Part shown: positions 44,319 to 52,832 of the stretch, one piece after another
How positions within the stretch are numbered: position 1 is the stretch's first letter
Layout: the number at the start of each line of letters is the position of its first letter
Assembly: GCF_017948245.1 (NCBI RefSeq)
Contig: NZ_CP072865.1
Coordinates: 1,203,501 to 1,267,500, forward strand
Source: Rhizobium sp. NLR16a
GTDB lineage: Bacteria; Pseudomonadota; Alphaproteobacteria; Rhizobiales; Rhizobiaceae
DNA length: 64,000 nucleotides
Direction of reading: 5' to 3'
The notes under the pieces: model-generated
The model's database searches: none
What the model was told of the DNA's origin: nothing
What the model saw: the letters and a program-made list of their open reading frames with translations, nothing else
Program-made: the position numbers and the translations under genes

Positions 44319-45902
44319 ATGGAACCAACTCAATTGTTCGAGCTTGTCATCGGGATGTTCCTTGCGATCATCGCGCTGCAATATGCCGCCCATAGGCTCG
44401 CACTGCCGCCATCCGTCGCACTGCTGGCCGGTGGTACGTTGCTTGCCTTCGTGCCGGGGCTGCCGGCAATCACCGTCGATCCCGAGTTGGTGCTCGTCAT
44501 CTTTCTGCCGCCGCTCCTGATGGACGGCGCCTGGTCGATCCCCCTGGCGCGCCTACGGCGCCACATGATCGGCATCGCCTCCCTAGCCGTCGGTGCCGTG
44601 TTGTTCACCTGCGCGGTCGTGGCCGTGACTGCGCATCTTCTTTTTCCAGCACTTCCCTGGGCTGCCTGCGCGGCCTTCGGCGCGATCGTTTCGCCGCCGG
44701 ACGCAGTGTCAGCCCGCGCGGTGCTGGAGCATGTCAGGCTGCCGCGGCGACTTCAAATTCTGTTGGAAGGCGAGAGTTTGCTCAACGACGCGAGCGGTCT
44801 GGTTCTCTTCCGTTTTGCCGTTGCCGCCGCCGCAACAGGAACTTTCAGCGTGATGGAAGCGGCCGGCAACTTCTTTGTGCTGGCGCTTGGCGGCGCCGTC
44901 GTCGGTTTCGTTATCGGAACGACATGGGTCAAACTTGTCCGGCGTCTCGGCGACGAGTATCTCATCATCGCCGCCACCGTGCTGCTCGCCTGGATTTCCT
45001 ATCTGCTCGGCGAGTTGCTGCATGTTTCCGGCGTCATCGCCACCGTGACCACAGGGTTGATCGCATCCTGGCACCAGCACACCGTCTTTTCAGCCGCAAC
45101 GCGGATGCGCGGCACGTCCTTCTGGACCGTGATGATCTTCCTGATGGAAGCTTCTGTTTTCACATTGATCGGGCTGTCTCTTCGGGACGTGGTCGAACGC
45201 GGCGGCGGCTTCGCCACCGTGCTCGCGACCATGGGTCTGCCGATGCTCGCGATCCTCTTTGCGCTGGTGATCGCGCGTTTTGCCTGGGTTTTCGCCTCCG
45301 ATTTCGTCATCCGGTTCTGTGCTGTCCTCGGCTTCGAACGCGCCCGACCGTTGGGCGCCGGCGGCGCCGCCGTCCTCAGTTGGGCGGGCATACGCGGGGT
45401 GGTGACGCTCGCCTTGGCACTCAGCCTGCCCGAAGATTTCCCGGGCCGCGACCTCATCCTCGTAACGTCGTTCGCCGTTATTCTCGGAACCGTACTTGTG
45501 CAGGGCACGACGTTGGGGCGGGTGATTGCTTGGGCGCGGCTGGCGGGCCCCGAGTTGGAACGGGCGCGCCTTACCATGAGTGAGGCCGAAGCCGCCATGG
45601 CGCAGGCGCAGCTCGGGACGGTACAAAACCTGGCGTATGATGCAGAGGGGACTCTCATCCATCCTCAATTGCTGGAGCGATACCAGCGAAGGGCCACAGC
45701 GATCGTCGACTACGCCGCGAGAACGGAGCACTACGTGCCGGTTCTCCACGCTCACTTCGATGTCGTTCTCGAGGCTGTTGCAACGGGACGCCGGGAACTC
45801 ATCCGACTCCACCGCGCCGGCGATATCGATGACGAAACGTTACGCGAGCTGGAGCGGGATCTCGATCTCGAGGAACTGAGTGCGATCTCGGCCAAGGCCT
45901 GA
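44319..45902 (+). CDS. Na+/H+ antiporter (CPA1 family)
   Basis: 527-residue antiporter with about 12 membrane segments. The ion-binding regions of CPA1 are visible: FGAIVSPPDAVSARAV (extended strand with Asp), LEGESLLNDASGLVLFRFAV (Asn-Asp) and GGAAVLSWAGIRGVVTLALA. The C-terminal about 120 residues are cytoplasmic and helical. GGGGGCAGGGC precedes ATG 44319. It exchanges Na+ or K+ for protons across the inner membrane in characterised relatives. Confidence 0.88.
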   Translation: MEPTQLFELVIGMFLAIIALQYAAHRLALPPSVALLAGGTLLAFVPGLPAITVDPELVLVIFLPPLLMDGAWSIPLARLRRHMIGIASLAVGAVLFTCAVVAVTAHLLFPALPWAACAAFGAIVSPPDAVSARAVLEHVRLPRRLQILLEGESLLNDASGLVLFRFAVAAAATGTFSVMEAAGNFFVLALGGAVVGFVIGTTWVKLVRRLGDEYLIIAATVLLAWISYLLGELLHVSGVIATVTTGLIASWHQHTVFSAATRMRGTSFWTVMIFLMEASVFTLIGLSLRDVVERGGGFATVLATMGLPMLAILFALVIARFAWVFASDFVIRFCAVLGFERARPLGAGGAAVLSWAGIRGVVTLALALSLPEDFPGRDLILVTSFAVILGTVLVQGTTLGRVIAWARLAGPELERARLTMSEAEAAMAQAQLGTVQNLAYDAEGTLIHPQLLERYQRRATAIVDYAARTEHYVPVLHAHFDVVLEAVATGRRELIRLHRAGDIDDETLRELERDLDLEELSAISAKA

Positions 45903-46535
45903 TTTCGCAGCCCAACCGGAATCGACAATCCATCTTTCAAACCTCGTCGGCAAGCTCTCACAGCCCTCTTTCCGCGTCGATATCCTCAAACAAGGCTGCT
46001 TGGTACTCGCGGTTCAACGCTGCTCGGCACGTCGCACGGAGCTCGCGCGACCGTCATTGCCCGCCGGATCGGTTGTTCGTCAGCAAGGGGCCGAGGCAGT
46101 CCGATCCGGTTGGCGCAGTCAGGTGGGAGCTTAGCGCGAGGAGAATGTATTGCCCTTTGGGTCCAAGTATTCGTCGCGCCGCTGGGAATATATCTCGTTG
46201 AGTGGCCAAGCCGAGCTATGCAATGGTGTTGGGCTGCGGTGGGTATGATGATCGGGCCTTGGTGGGGGCTGGCCGGCTCATTAGGGGCGAAGGCGGCTTT
46301 CATCGCGACACTCTCCTTCTTCTGGTGTGCAATCAGCGCATTTCCGATCGTCGGACTGTCTGCTTTCAAGCCATGTCGTTCGCCCTCTTCCTCGTTGATC
46401 ATTGGGTATTTTCGTGGAAATACGCGGCTAAATTGATTCTAATTGCTGCCATTATTTGAACATACGTTTCCGCCTGCGATTTTTTCTTCGCCACATTTCG
46501 GATGTTCCAAATTATCCAGACAATGGTGAGAAGCA
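45903..46535. other. Long intergenic stretch with one doubtful open frame
   Basis: About 630 bases. A plus frame near 46140-46436 encodes hydrophobic stretches (IALWVQVFVAPLGIYLVEWP, WCWAAVGMMIGPWWGLAGSL) like a two- or three-segment membrane protein, but no in-frame start with a ribosome site is present, and the only ATG after AGGAGA (46144) is in another frame. I treat it as unassigned, possibly decayed. The last 100 bases are AT-rich and probably hold the promoter of the next gene. Confidence 0.35.
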
Positions 46536-46958
46536 ATGAGAATTATTCTCGTCATAGCCCTCACGGTTTTTGCCGTACCGTGTGAGGCCGACATGCTGGT
46601 CACGGCTTCGAAATACGATCGCATGCATGAACGCTCCATTTCTTTTCTCGGCATCAATCCCCGGAGAACATCGTGGTGCGGAGCTTTCCTCGCCTTCGTC
46701 GCCAAACGATCGTCTCGCCAGCCTCCGGCCAATCCCAACATGGCGGTATCCTGGAAAAGCTTTGGCAAGCCGGTCTTCTTCCGCTCGGCGAAGCGGGGAG
46801 ACGTCGTTGTCATCCGAAGCGGCAGGCGGTTCCATGTCAGCCTGTTCGATCATTTCGATCAGCGACGCCAATACGTCTACCTCTTTGGAGGCAATCAATC
46901 CAACCGGGTCCAGCTGTCGCGCTACCGCGCCAGCTCGGTCGTCGCCGTTCGGCGATGA
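46536..46958 (+). CDS. Secreted CHAP/NlpC-like protein (TIGR02594 type)
   Basis: 140-residue exported protein: signal peptide MRIILVIALTVFAVPCEA, then a compact cysteine amidase-like domain with TSWCGAFLAFVAKRSS (catalytic Cys), SWKSFGKPVFFRSAKRGDVV, RFHVSLFDHFD (His) and the family end LFGGNQSNRVQLSRY. Such proteins are putative peptidoglycan amidases or endopeptidases. No immunity or secretion gene lies nearby. Confidence 0.75.
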   Translation: MRIILVIALTVFAVPCEADMLVTASKYDRMHERSISFLGINPRRTSWCGAFLAFVAKRSSRQPPANPNMAVSWKSFGKPVFFRSAKRGDVVVIRSGRRFHVSLFDHFDQRRQYVYLFGGNQSNRVQLSRYRASSVVAVRR

Positions 46959-47010
46959 AGCCGGAATTATGCCTTTCTGCTAGTTCCAGTAAATCCAATA
47001 GCTTCGTGGT

Positions 47011-47166
47011 GGCGGGCCTCGTCCTTCGAGGCCCCTGCGGGGGCGCCTCACGAGGAGGGCGGAGAGAGGGCGGCCTTGGTTCGTTGTCAGCCTCGGCGGC
47101 GCTTGGCCCGACGGTCAGCCCCCGTCCTGAGGTGCGGAGGCTTGAGCCTCGAACGATGAGGGGCGG
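47011..47166. repeat. Composite intergenic palindromic repeat, copy F
   Basis: GCCTCGTCCTTCGAGGCCCC with CTCACGAGGAGGGCGG, then CCGTCCTGAGGTGCGGAGG and GAGCCTCGAACGATGAGGGG. This is the most complete copy, in a head-to-head layout with about 60 bases between modules. Confidence 0.7.
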
Positions 47167-47194
47167 CTTATCATCGGACTCACCACACAGACCG

Positions 47195-47683
47195 TCAATC
47201 AACCCCGTCCAACACACATATCACGTCGTCGGCGGGAATGGCCGCCAGCCTTTCGCGCTTGACGTCGAACCGCCAGGCTTTGACCACATTCTCGGATCGA
47301 TAGGAGCCATCCGGTTGCTCCACCATCCTGCCGAGCGCAAAGACGGCGACGTCGGGAAACCGGCTGGATGAGCAATAGGCCGGCTGCAGAAGCTCGTGGC
47401 GGGGCGACGGCTTTGAGATCGTCACCTGGTCGATCACGGTCCAGACGGGAAGGGTTCCATTCCTGCCGGTCTGGCGTTGAAGCACCAGCGACAGCTTTGC
47501 GCCGCATTTGAGCTCGGCTGCCGCATAGGCCGAGCCCTCGGCTGTTCCCGACAGAGCAGTTCCGCTGACCTCCACGCAGTCCTTCGCCGGAGGAGGCGTG
47601 GATTTGCCACGTGCCTCGCTGGCATGGGAGGCGGCCGGCACCAGAGCGAGAAGAGCGGCAATCGCAGGGAGATATTGAGACAT
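47195..47683 (-). CDS. Secreted hypothetical protein
   Basis: 162-residue protein with signal peptide MSQYLPAIAALLALVPAASH and cleavage near SEA. The mature part has four cysteines (PAKDCVEVSG, ELKCGAKLSL, QPAYCSSSRF, DDVICVLDG), possibly two disulphides, and a beta-rich pattern. No family recognised. It lies between two repeat copies and shows no operon partners. Confidence 0.65.
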   Translation of the reverse strand: MSQYLPAIAALLALVPAASHASEARGKSTPPPAKDCVEVSGTALSGTAEGSAYAAAELKCGAKLSLVLQRQTGRNGTLPVWTVIDQVTISKPSPRHELLQPAYCSSSRFPDVAVFALGRMVEQPDGSYRSENVVKAWRFDVKRERLAAIPADDVICVLDGVD

Positions 47684-47828
47684 GGGAGGCCGTTGAGAAC
47701 ATGTGGCGAGGGAGGGGTGCTGGCTGAATCCTTAGTCCTGCACAGAGGACGGTAGCTTTGCTCGGAGATGAGTCAATAGCCGATCCGCTACGGTGTGCGG
47801 AACTTCGGCAGCGCCGGCGCGTGGACGC

Positions 47829-47886
47829 CCTCGTCCCGTGTTGTTGCGGTGCGCAGGCCAGAGGCCGGAGCCTCGAAGGAGGGCGG
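47829..47886. repeat. Intergenic palindromic repeat, copy G (partial)
   Basis: CCTCGTCCCGTGTTGTTGCG and GGCCGGAGCCTCGAAGGAGG, a degenerate copy of the family described at 17050. Confidence 0.55.
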
Positions 47887-47959
47887 CGGGTGGCTGGGCA
47901 CTTGGCAGCGCACGCAATATGCAATGGCGACTCTGACGCAATGTTAATTAGCACTGGCG

Positions 47960-49363
47960 TCAGCCGCAGCTGACGCTCCGGAAGGCAGCGATGATGCTGT
48001 CGGCGGCCAGCCGGGCTTCGTCCGCGGTCGTCTGGAAATTGGTGACGGAGAGGCGCAGGACGTCGTGGCCGCGCCATTTGGCGCCGCCGGCAAAGAGGGT
48101 GGCGTCGTCGCGGATCTTTGCGATGGTCTTGCGGGTGATGGCGTCGCTTTCATCGTCCGGGCGGTCGGCGGCGAAGCGGAGGATGAGCTGGTTCAGCGTG
48201 ATCTCGTTCAAGATGGTGATGCCTGGTTCGCGCTGGAGGTGCTCGGCCAGCAGGCGGGCGGACGCGCAACATTGGTCGACGAGGGCGGCGATGCCATCGC
48301 GGCCGAGATGTTTCAGCATCGCCCAGGTGGCGAAGCCGCGGGCGCGCCGGGAAAGCTCCGGCACGTAATGGGAAGGATCGCGCTCGCCCTCGGCGGCGAG
48401 CGGCAGGTAGCTTGCGGCGATCGTCATGGCGCGGCGGTGGGCGAGTTCGTGGCGCACGATGGCATAGCCGCAGTCATAGGGCGTCTGCAGCCATTTGTGG
48501 CCGTCGGTTGCCCAGCTGTCGGCCGTCTCGACGCCACGGCTGAGATGGCTGAATTTCTCCGAAGCCTGCGCCCACAGGCCGAAGGCGCCGTCGACATGCA
48601 CCCAGGCGCCTTTTTCCCGAAGGGCCGGGATCAAGCGGATGAACTCGTCGAAGCCGCCTGTATTGATCTGCCCGGCCTGGAGAATGGCGATGCAGGGGCC
48701 GCTGACCGGGGCAAGCGCGTCGCCGAGTGCGGCCGGATCGATCCGTCCCATCGGGTCGGTCGGCAGACGCAGCACGCGGTCATGGCCGAGACCGAGGAAT
48801 TGAAGCGCCGAGAAGACCGTCGTGTGGGCGTCGTCGCCGATCAGCACGGTGATCTCGGGCGCGCCGAACAGGCCTTTGGCATCCGCATCCCAGCCGGCCT
48901 TGCGCAGCACCTCGCCGCGGGCGGCGGCAAGGCAGGTGAAGTTGGCGACCGTGGCTCCCGTGACGAAGCCGACGGAGCTTTCGGCCGGCAGCTTCAGGAT
49001 GTCGAGAAGCCATCTCGCCGCGATGGTTTCGACGGCGGCCGCGGCCGGGGCGGCGACGTGGTTTCCGGCATTCTGGCCCCAGGCGCTGGTGAGGAAATCG
49101 GCCGCGACGCCGACCGGATGAGAGCCGCCGATGACCCAGCCAAAGAAGCGCGGGCCGGTGGTGAAATGCAGGCCGGGCTCGGCGTCCGCTGCGAGCTGTC
49201 TGATGACATCGCCCATCTCGGCGCCAGCGGCCGGCAGCGGCTCGTCGAAGGCGGCGAGCGAGGCGGCGTAATCGTGCCGGGGCACATGGCGTGCCGGCGC
49301 GCGCTCACGAAAGCCGGCTGCAAGCCGGGCGGCTTCCTGAAACAAAGATGCGATTGCCGACAT
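47960..49363 (-). CDS. PLP-dependent decarboxylase (group II)
   Basis: 467-residue pyridoxal-5'-phosphate enzyme of the aromatic amino acid / glutamate decarboxylase group. The PLP lysine is in DSWATDGHKWLQTPYD, the PLP aspartate/alanine block in WVHVDGAFGLWA, and the N-terminal half contains FVTGATVANFTCLAAARGEV. The C-terminal ILRFAADRPDDESD is typical. The substrate (Trp, Tyr, Dopa or a diamino acid) cannot be told. It lies 165 bases downstream of a PhyH dioxygenase on the same strand and may form a two-enzyme unit. Confidence 0.85.
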   Translation of the reverse strand: MSAIASLFQEAARLAAGFRERAPARHVPRHDYAASLAAFDEPLPAAGAEMGDVIRQLAADAEPGLHFTTGPRFFGWVIGGSHPVGVAADFLTSAWGQNAGNHVAAPAAAAVETIAARWLLDILKLPAESSVGFVTGATVANFTCLAAARGEVLRKAGWDADAKGLFGAPEITVLIGDDAHTTVFSALQFLGLGHDRVLRLPTDPMGRIDPAALGDALAPVSGPCIAILQAGQINTGGFDEFIRLIPALREKGAWVHVDGAFGLWAQASEKFSHLSRGVETADSWATDGHKWLQTPYDCGYAIVRHELAHRRAMTIAASYLPLAAEGERDPSHYVPELSRRARGFATWAMLKHLGRDGIAALVDQCCASARLLAEHLQREPGITILNEITLNQLILRFAADRPDDESDAITRKTIAKIRDDATLFAGGAKWRGHDVLRLSVTNFQTTADEARLAADSIIAAFRSVSCG

Positions 49364-49528
49364 GCGGGTTCCCCCTGCGCCGACGCCCGCCGCTCCTGGG
49401 GACCGCCTCCAAGCAAGCTGTCGGTGCCGGCAAGTCTAGCCGATATCGCCGTGGCTGTCTTGGTTCGCAAAGGATCGATCCCAGGCGGGTTTGGCTTCGG
49501 CTGAAGCATTGCGGCGCGGAGCAAAGCC

Positions 49529-50452
49529 TTACAGCATATCCCCCAGGCTCCAATGGTTGTTCCAGCGGACGTCGATTTCGTCGTCGACATTCTGGTAGCG
49601 GATATCGGTAGAGAGGCGGAGCCGCCGGGCGCGGTCCTCGTTGGTGGTGGCGGCGTGAATCATGTAGGGGGAGTGCAGCACGACGTCGCCAGCCTCGTAA
49701 TCGGCGGCGAGCCAGCGGGTGTTAAAGCGATGGGCCATGTCGGGCAGATCCTTGGAGATCCAGCCGCCCTCGGCCATGTGGCTGTTATAGGCGCTGATCC
49801 GCTCTTCCGGCGAGAGATCACCGCTCTTTGCCTGGAATTCGGCCTCCATCCCGCGGCCGAGCGCATGCGAGCCTTCGAGATAGACGAGGCCGCCCATTTC
49901 GGCAGGAGTGTCGCCGATCGGGATCCAGGCGGTGACGAGCCGGCTGGTGCCGCCGCGGAGGTAGACGAGGTCGTAATGGGCGGGCGTGGCCACCGCCGTG
50001 CCGGGTTGGACATAGCGCATCAGCTTGCGTTTATGGAGATAGGAGATGCCCTGGAGAAAGATGTCCATGAAGTGCACGAGCCGCGGCTGGGCGCAGAAGC
50101 CTTCATAGGCAGCCGAGCGGACGATCGACATCAGGCGGCGGTTGGCAAGGTTCCAGTCGACGTCCCCGACGGCAGCGACGCCGAGGGCAAGATCATAGCC
50201 CGGCGCCAACAGGCCGGCTTCGGCGAGGTGGGTGAAGACCCAACGACGGAAATCAATCACTTCGGCGCGCGGCAGGAGGCCTTTCAGCCAGACATAACCA
50301 TGCTCCTCATAGCGGTGGCGGATAGCCTCGGTGCCAATTCCGGGATCGGTCGGCGCGAGTGCGCCGAGCCTTGCAGCGGGGATCGTTTTGCCATGGGCGG
50401 CGAGGGGCGTTTGCATCTCGGCGGCATTCGCGACAATTGACATTTCATTCAC
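49529..50452 (-). CDS. Phytanoyl-CoA dioxygenase (PhyH) family oxygenase
   Basis: 307-residue Fe(II)/2-oxoglutarate dioxygenase. The facial triad is visible as HYDLVYLRGG (His-x-Asp, about residue 160) and a distal His in LHSPYMIHAATTNED, with the 2-oxoglutarate Arg following in RLSTDIRYQ. FRRWVFTHLAEAGLL and VYLEGSHALGRG fit the family. Hydroxylates a small molecule in characterised relatives. It is divergent from the AraC gene at 50537 (84-base gap with a CAGCC/GGCTG dyad), which probably controls it. Confidence 0.85.
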   Translation of the reverse strand: MNEMSIVANAAEMQTPLAAHGKTIPAARLGALAPTDPGIGTEAIRHRYEEHGYVWLKGLLPRAEVIDFRRWVFTHLAEAGLLAPGYDLALGVAAVGDVDWNLANRRLMSIVRSAAYEGFCAQPRLVHFMDIFLQGISYLHKRKLMRYVQPGTAVATPAHYDLVYLRGGTSRLVTAWIPIGDTPAEMGGLVYLEGSHALGRGMEAEFQAKSGDLSPEERISAYNSHMAEGGWISKDLPDMAHRFNTRWLAADYEAGDVVLHSPYMIHAATTNEDRARRLRLSTDIRYQNVDDEIDVRWNNHWSLGDML

Positions 50453-50536
50453 CCCCGCTTTGACTTACCTGCCTTCAGCCTGCGGGCTGCGTGGGCTGGC
50501 CGCCATGGAGGAAAGCTGCAGCTGGATTTTTCGCTC

Positions 50537-51358
50537 ATGACACAAGCCGAGGCCATCTATCGATCTCCCCTTGCCGCCGCCGGCGGGCTTGCCGTGGCCG
50601 GCAGCGGCAGGCAACATGCGCGCCATGCCGTCAAGGACAGGAAGCTGCCGAGTTTTGCAGCCGTGCTGGTGGAGCGCGGGCAGGGGTTTCTCGAAACCGC
50701 TGCAGGCGGGCGCCAGCCCGTGGAGGGGCCGGCGCTCTTCTGGCTGTTTCCGAACCGCCCGCACTCCTATGGGCCTGACGAAGGCGGATGGGATGAGCGC
50801 TGGGCGCTGTTTGAAGGTTCGTTCACGCGCGATTTCGTGCGGATGCGGCTGGTTGACGAGCGCCATCCCCTCGTGACTCTGCGCCATATCGAGGAGGTGG
50901 TGCGGCTCTTCGCGCAGTTGCATGCTGATCTCATCGACGACAGCCATCTCGGACAGGCCTCGGCGGCATTGGCGCTCCATCGCATCGTCATCACCGCTGC
51001 GCGGCAGGCGAGCGCTGCGGCAGGTCGCAAAGGCGAGGGCGCGACTGGCGATCTCGTCGACACGTTGCGGGGCAGGGCGCTGCAGCCGCTCGACCTTGCC
51101 TCGTTTGCCGCCGAGCATGGCATATCTCCCGCGACGCTGCGGCGGAAATTTATCGCCGAAACGGGCATGCCGCCCAAGGACTTCCAGCTTCGGGCGCGTA
51201 TGGACCAGGCCAAGCAACTGCTCGCCACGTCAGACGAGAAGATCGAAACCGTCGCAGCCATGGTCGGCATCGAAGACCCGTTCTATTTTTCTCGCGTCTT
51301 TTGAGAGCGCGAGGGCTGCAGCCCCCGTGAATTCCGGATGCGGTTCAAGCGGGGTTGA
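50537..51358 (+). pseudogene. AraC-family regulator with premature TGA
   Basis: Coding is coherent from ATG 50537 through an N-terminal sensor domain to two C-terminal helix-turn-helix units (LDLASFAAEHGISPATLRRK; IETVAAMVGIEDPFYFSRVF). At 51302-51304 an in-frame TGA follows FYFSRVF. The next 17 codons continue the family end exactly in frame (EREGCSPREFRMRFKRG) to a TGA at 51358. A CGA-to-TGA change would explain it. The shortened protein of 255 residues keeps most of the second HTH but loses the last helix, so activity is doubtful. Confidence 0.75.
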
Positions 51359-51410
51359 GCTGTTGCAGCCATAGGTTCCTCGCCTTTGGCCGGGATGCTG
51401 AAGAAATCAA

Positions 51411-51438
51411 GCAATGCGTGAGGCATTGCGCGATTTTC
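51411..51438 (+). terminator. Hairpin after the AraC gene
   Basis: GCAATGC (51411-51417), loop GTGAG, GCATTGC (51423-51429), then GCGATTTTCT. Terminator-like, with a short T run. Confidence 0.45.
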
Positions 51439-51530
51439 TCCAATAAAGTTCTATTTCATGCTGTCTATTTTTGAAATTTTCCAGGAATTGCTAAAATCTA
51501 TTGCCTTCTCTCTAAGTATCCATCAATGAT

Positions 51531-51872
51531 GTGCGAAATATCATTCGCGCTGCTGTCAAGGCCGCTCTGTCGATCAGCGAGGGATGTGCACTGAAATATT
51601 TCATTCTCTATGCGCTCGTGTGCTCGGCGGTCGGGATAGTTCTTCTCGTCGTCATCCATCAGATTGCATCGTTTCAGATGGAGAGGCCTGGGGATCAGAC
51701 GGCCTTCGAACCGGATGATCTGGTCGTGCGGTCGACCCGCGAACCGGCACCGGGGGCGAGCGGCCAGCAACCAACCCAAGGACCATCGGTCCGCACCGAT
51801 CAATGGGATCTCCGCCCAACCGGCGAGCCGACTGTTCGCAAGGGTGGCAGGGTGGGAACTCCGGCGCAGTGA
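51531..51872 (+). CDS. Small single-pass membrane protein
   Basis: Frame of 113 residues from a GTG, or about 93 from a CTG-like start at 51591 that has GAGGGA upstream. One clear membrane segment (KYFILYALVCSAVGIVLLVV) is followed by a polar, Pro/Gly/Arg-rich tail. The minus-strand frame here is less convincing. No family recognised; it lies in an AT-richer patch. Confidence 0.4.
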   Translation: MRNIIRAAVKAALSISEGCALKYFILYALVCSAVGIVLLVVIHQIASFQMERPGDQTAFEPDDLVVRSTREPAPGASGQQPTQGPSVRTDQWDLRPTGEPTVRKGGRVGTPAQ

Positions 51873-51943
51873 TGGTGCTGTCGTTAGGTTTGTTGCATGG
51901 GGACGCTTGTCCTTTGGGCACCTTTGACGGACGCCACTTCCCC

Positions 51944-51990
51944 TCCCTCATCCCTGTCCTCGGGCCTGACCCGAGGACAGGGATGAGGGA
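51944..51990. repeat. Perfect 21-bp inverted repeat
   Basis: Left arm 51944-51964 and right arm 51970-51990 are exact reverse complements (core CATCCCTGTCCTCGGG), with loop CCTGA. No T tract follows on either strand. Probably a REP-type intergenic palindrome of a second family. Confidence 0.75.
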
Positions 51991-52022
51991 ATTGGGAGCA
52001 GCGTTCGCGCCCGGTTCTCCCA

Positions 52023-52085
52023 GCCTCGTTGGTGCGGTGCCCTCCAACCTCCCTCATGACGAGGTTCTCTCGAGCCTTGGCGTGC
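52023..52085. repeat. Intergenic palindromic repeat, copy H (degenerate)
   Basis: GCCTCGTTGGTGCGGTGC, CCTCATGACGAGG and CTCGAGCCTTGGCG resemble modules of the family at 17050, just upstream of the frameshifted GNAT gene. Confidence 0.45.
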
Positions 52086-52181
52086 CGCGACGGGACAACA
52101 GAAGCCGAACCCGCCGCTTTCCCGATTGCATCCAATGCAGCCGGCTGCGATGACATATCTCCGATATTCCGGGAGGTGGCG

Positions 52182-52692
52182 ATGGATGCAGGCGGCGTGA
52201 CGATCAGGCTCATAGGTGGAGACGAGGTGGAGGCTTTTCGGCGTATCCGCCTGGAAGCGCTTCGCGCCGATCCGTCTTCCTTTGCCAGCCGCTACGAAGA
52301 CTGGGAAAATCCTGTCTCAGCAGGAGTGGCGCGATCGGCTGAGCGAACCGGTTTTCATCGCCTTTCAGGAAGGCGAACCCGTCGGCATCATGGGCCTGTT
52401 TCGGCAGCGGCCGAGCAAGATGGCCCACCGCGCCACGATCGTCATGGTCTATGTCTGCGCCAAGCTTCGCGGAACGGGCCTTGCCGTCAAACTGCTGGAG
52501 ACGATTTCCGATCACGCGCGCGATATCGGCATCCGTCAATTGGAACTCTTCGTCAGCGCCGAAAACTCGGCGGCGATGCGGTTCTACCAGCGGCAAGGTT
52601 TTGCCGAGATCGGCCGTATCCCCGGCGGCGTGCTGGAGGATGGCAGAGAGATCGACGACGTGATGATGGCGCGGCGGCTGGTGGGTGGTTAG
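52182..52692 (+). pseudogene. GNAT acetyltransferase with one-base frameshift
   Basis: ATG 52182 (GGGAGGTGGCG upstream) encodes IRLIGGDEVEAFRRIRLEAL and PSSFASRYEDWE. The rest of a normal GNAT protein continues in the next frame (WRDRLSEPVFIAFQEGEPVG, VYVCAKLRGTGLAVKLLETI, AAMRFYQRQGFAEIGRIPGG). An extra A in the run GGGAAAATCC at about 52306-52309 explains the switch; removing it gives YEDWEILSQQEW. The repaired product would be 169 residues. Either a real mutation, a homopolymer sequencing error, or slippage. Confidence 0.75.
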
Positions 52693-52832
52693 GCCGGGGC
52701 CGCGCGGCGGGCCATCCGGCCTCTTGACCTCCAGCAGGATTGGGGTTGCAGGATGCCGCCTGAATCGGAGGTTGCCGTGATGAAAATCCTGATGGAGAGT
52801 GTGTCGGTGTAGATTTTGATTCAAGAAGGTGC

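Noticed and set aside
47829..47886. Possible terminator after the PLP decarboxylase
   Set aside because: The inverted modules match the dispersed repeat family and lack a T tract.
48065..49504. 479-residue plus-strand frame opposite the PLP decarboxylase
   Set aside because: No motifs, while the minus strand carries the complete PLP-binding signature.
51498..51803. Minus-strand frame with PDRRAHERIENEIF
   Set aside because: Composition is odd and the opposite strand has a cleaner membrane segment; neither is strong, and I kept only the plus-strand frame at low confidence.
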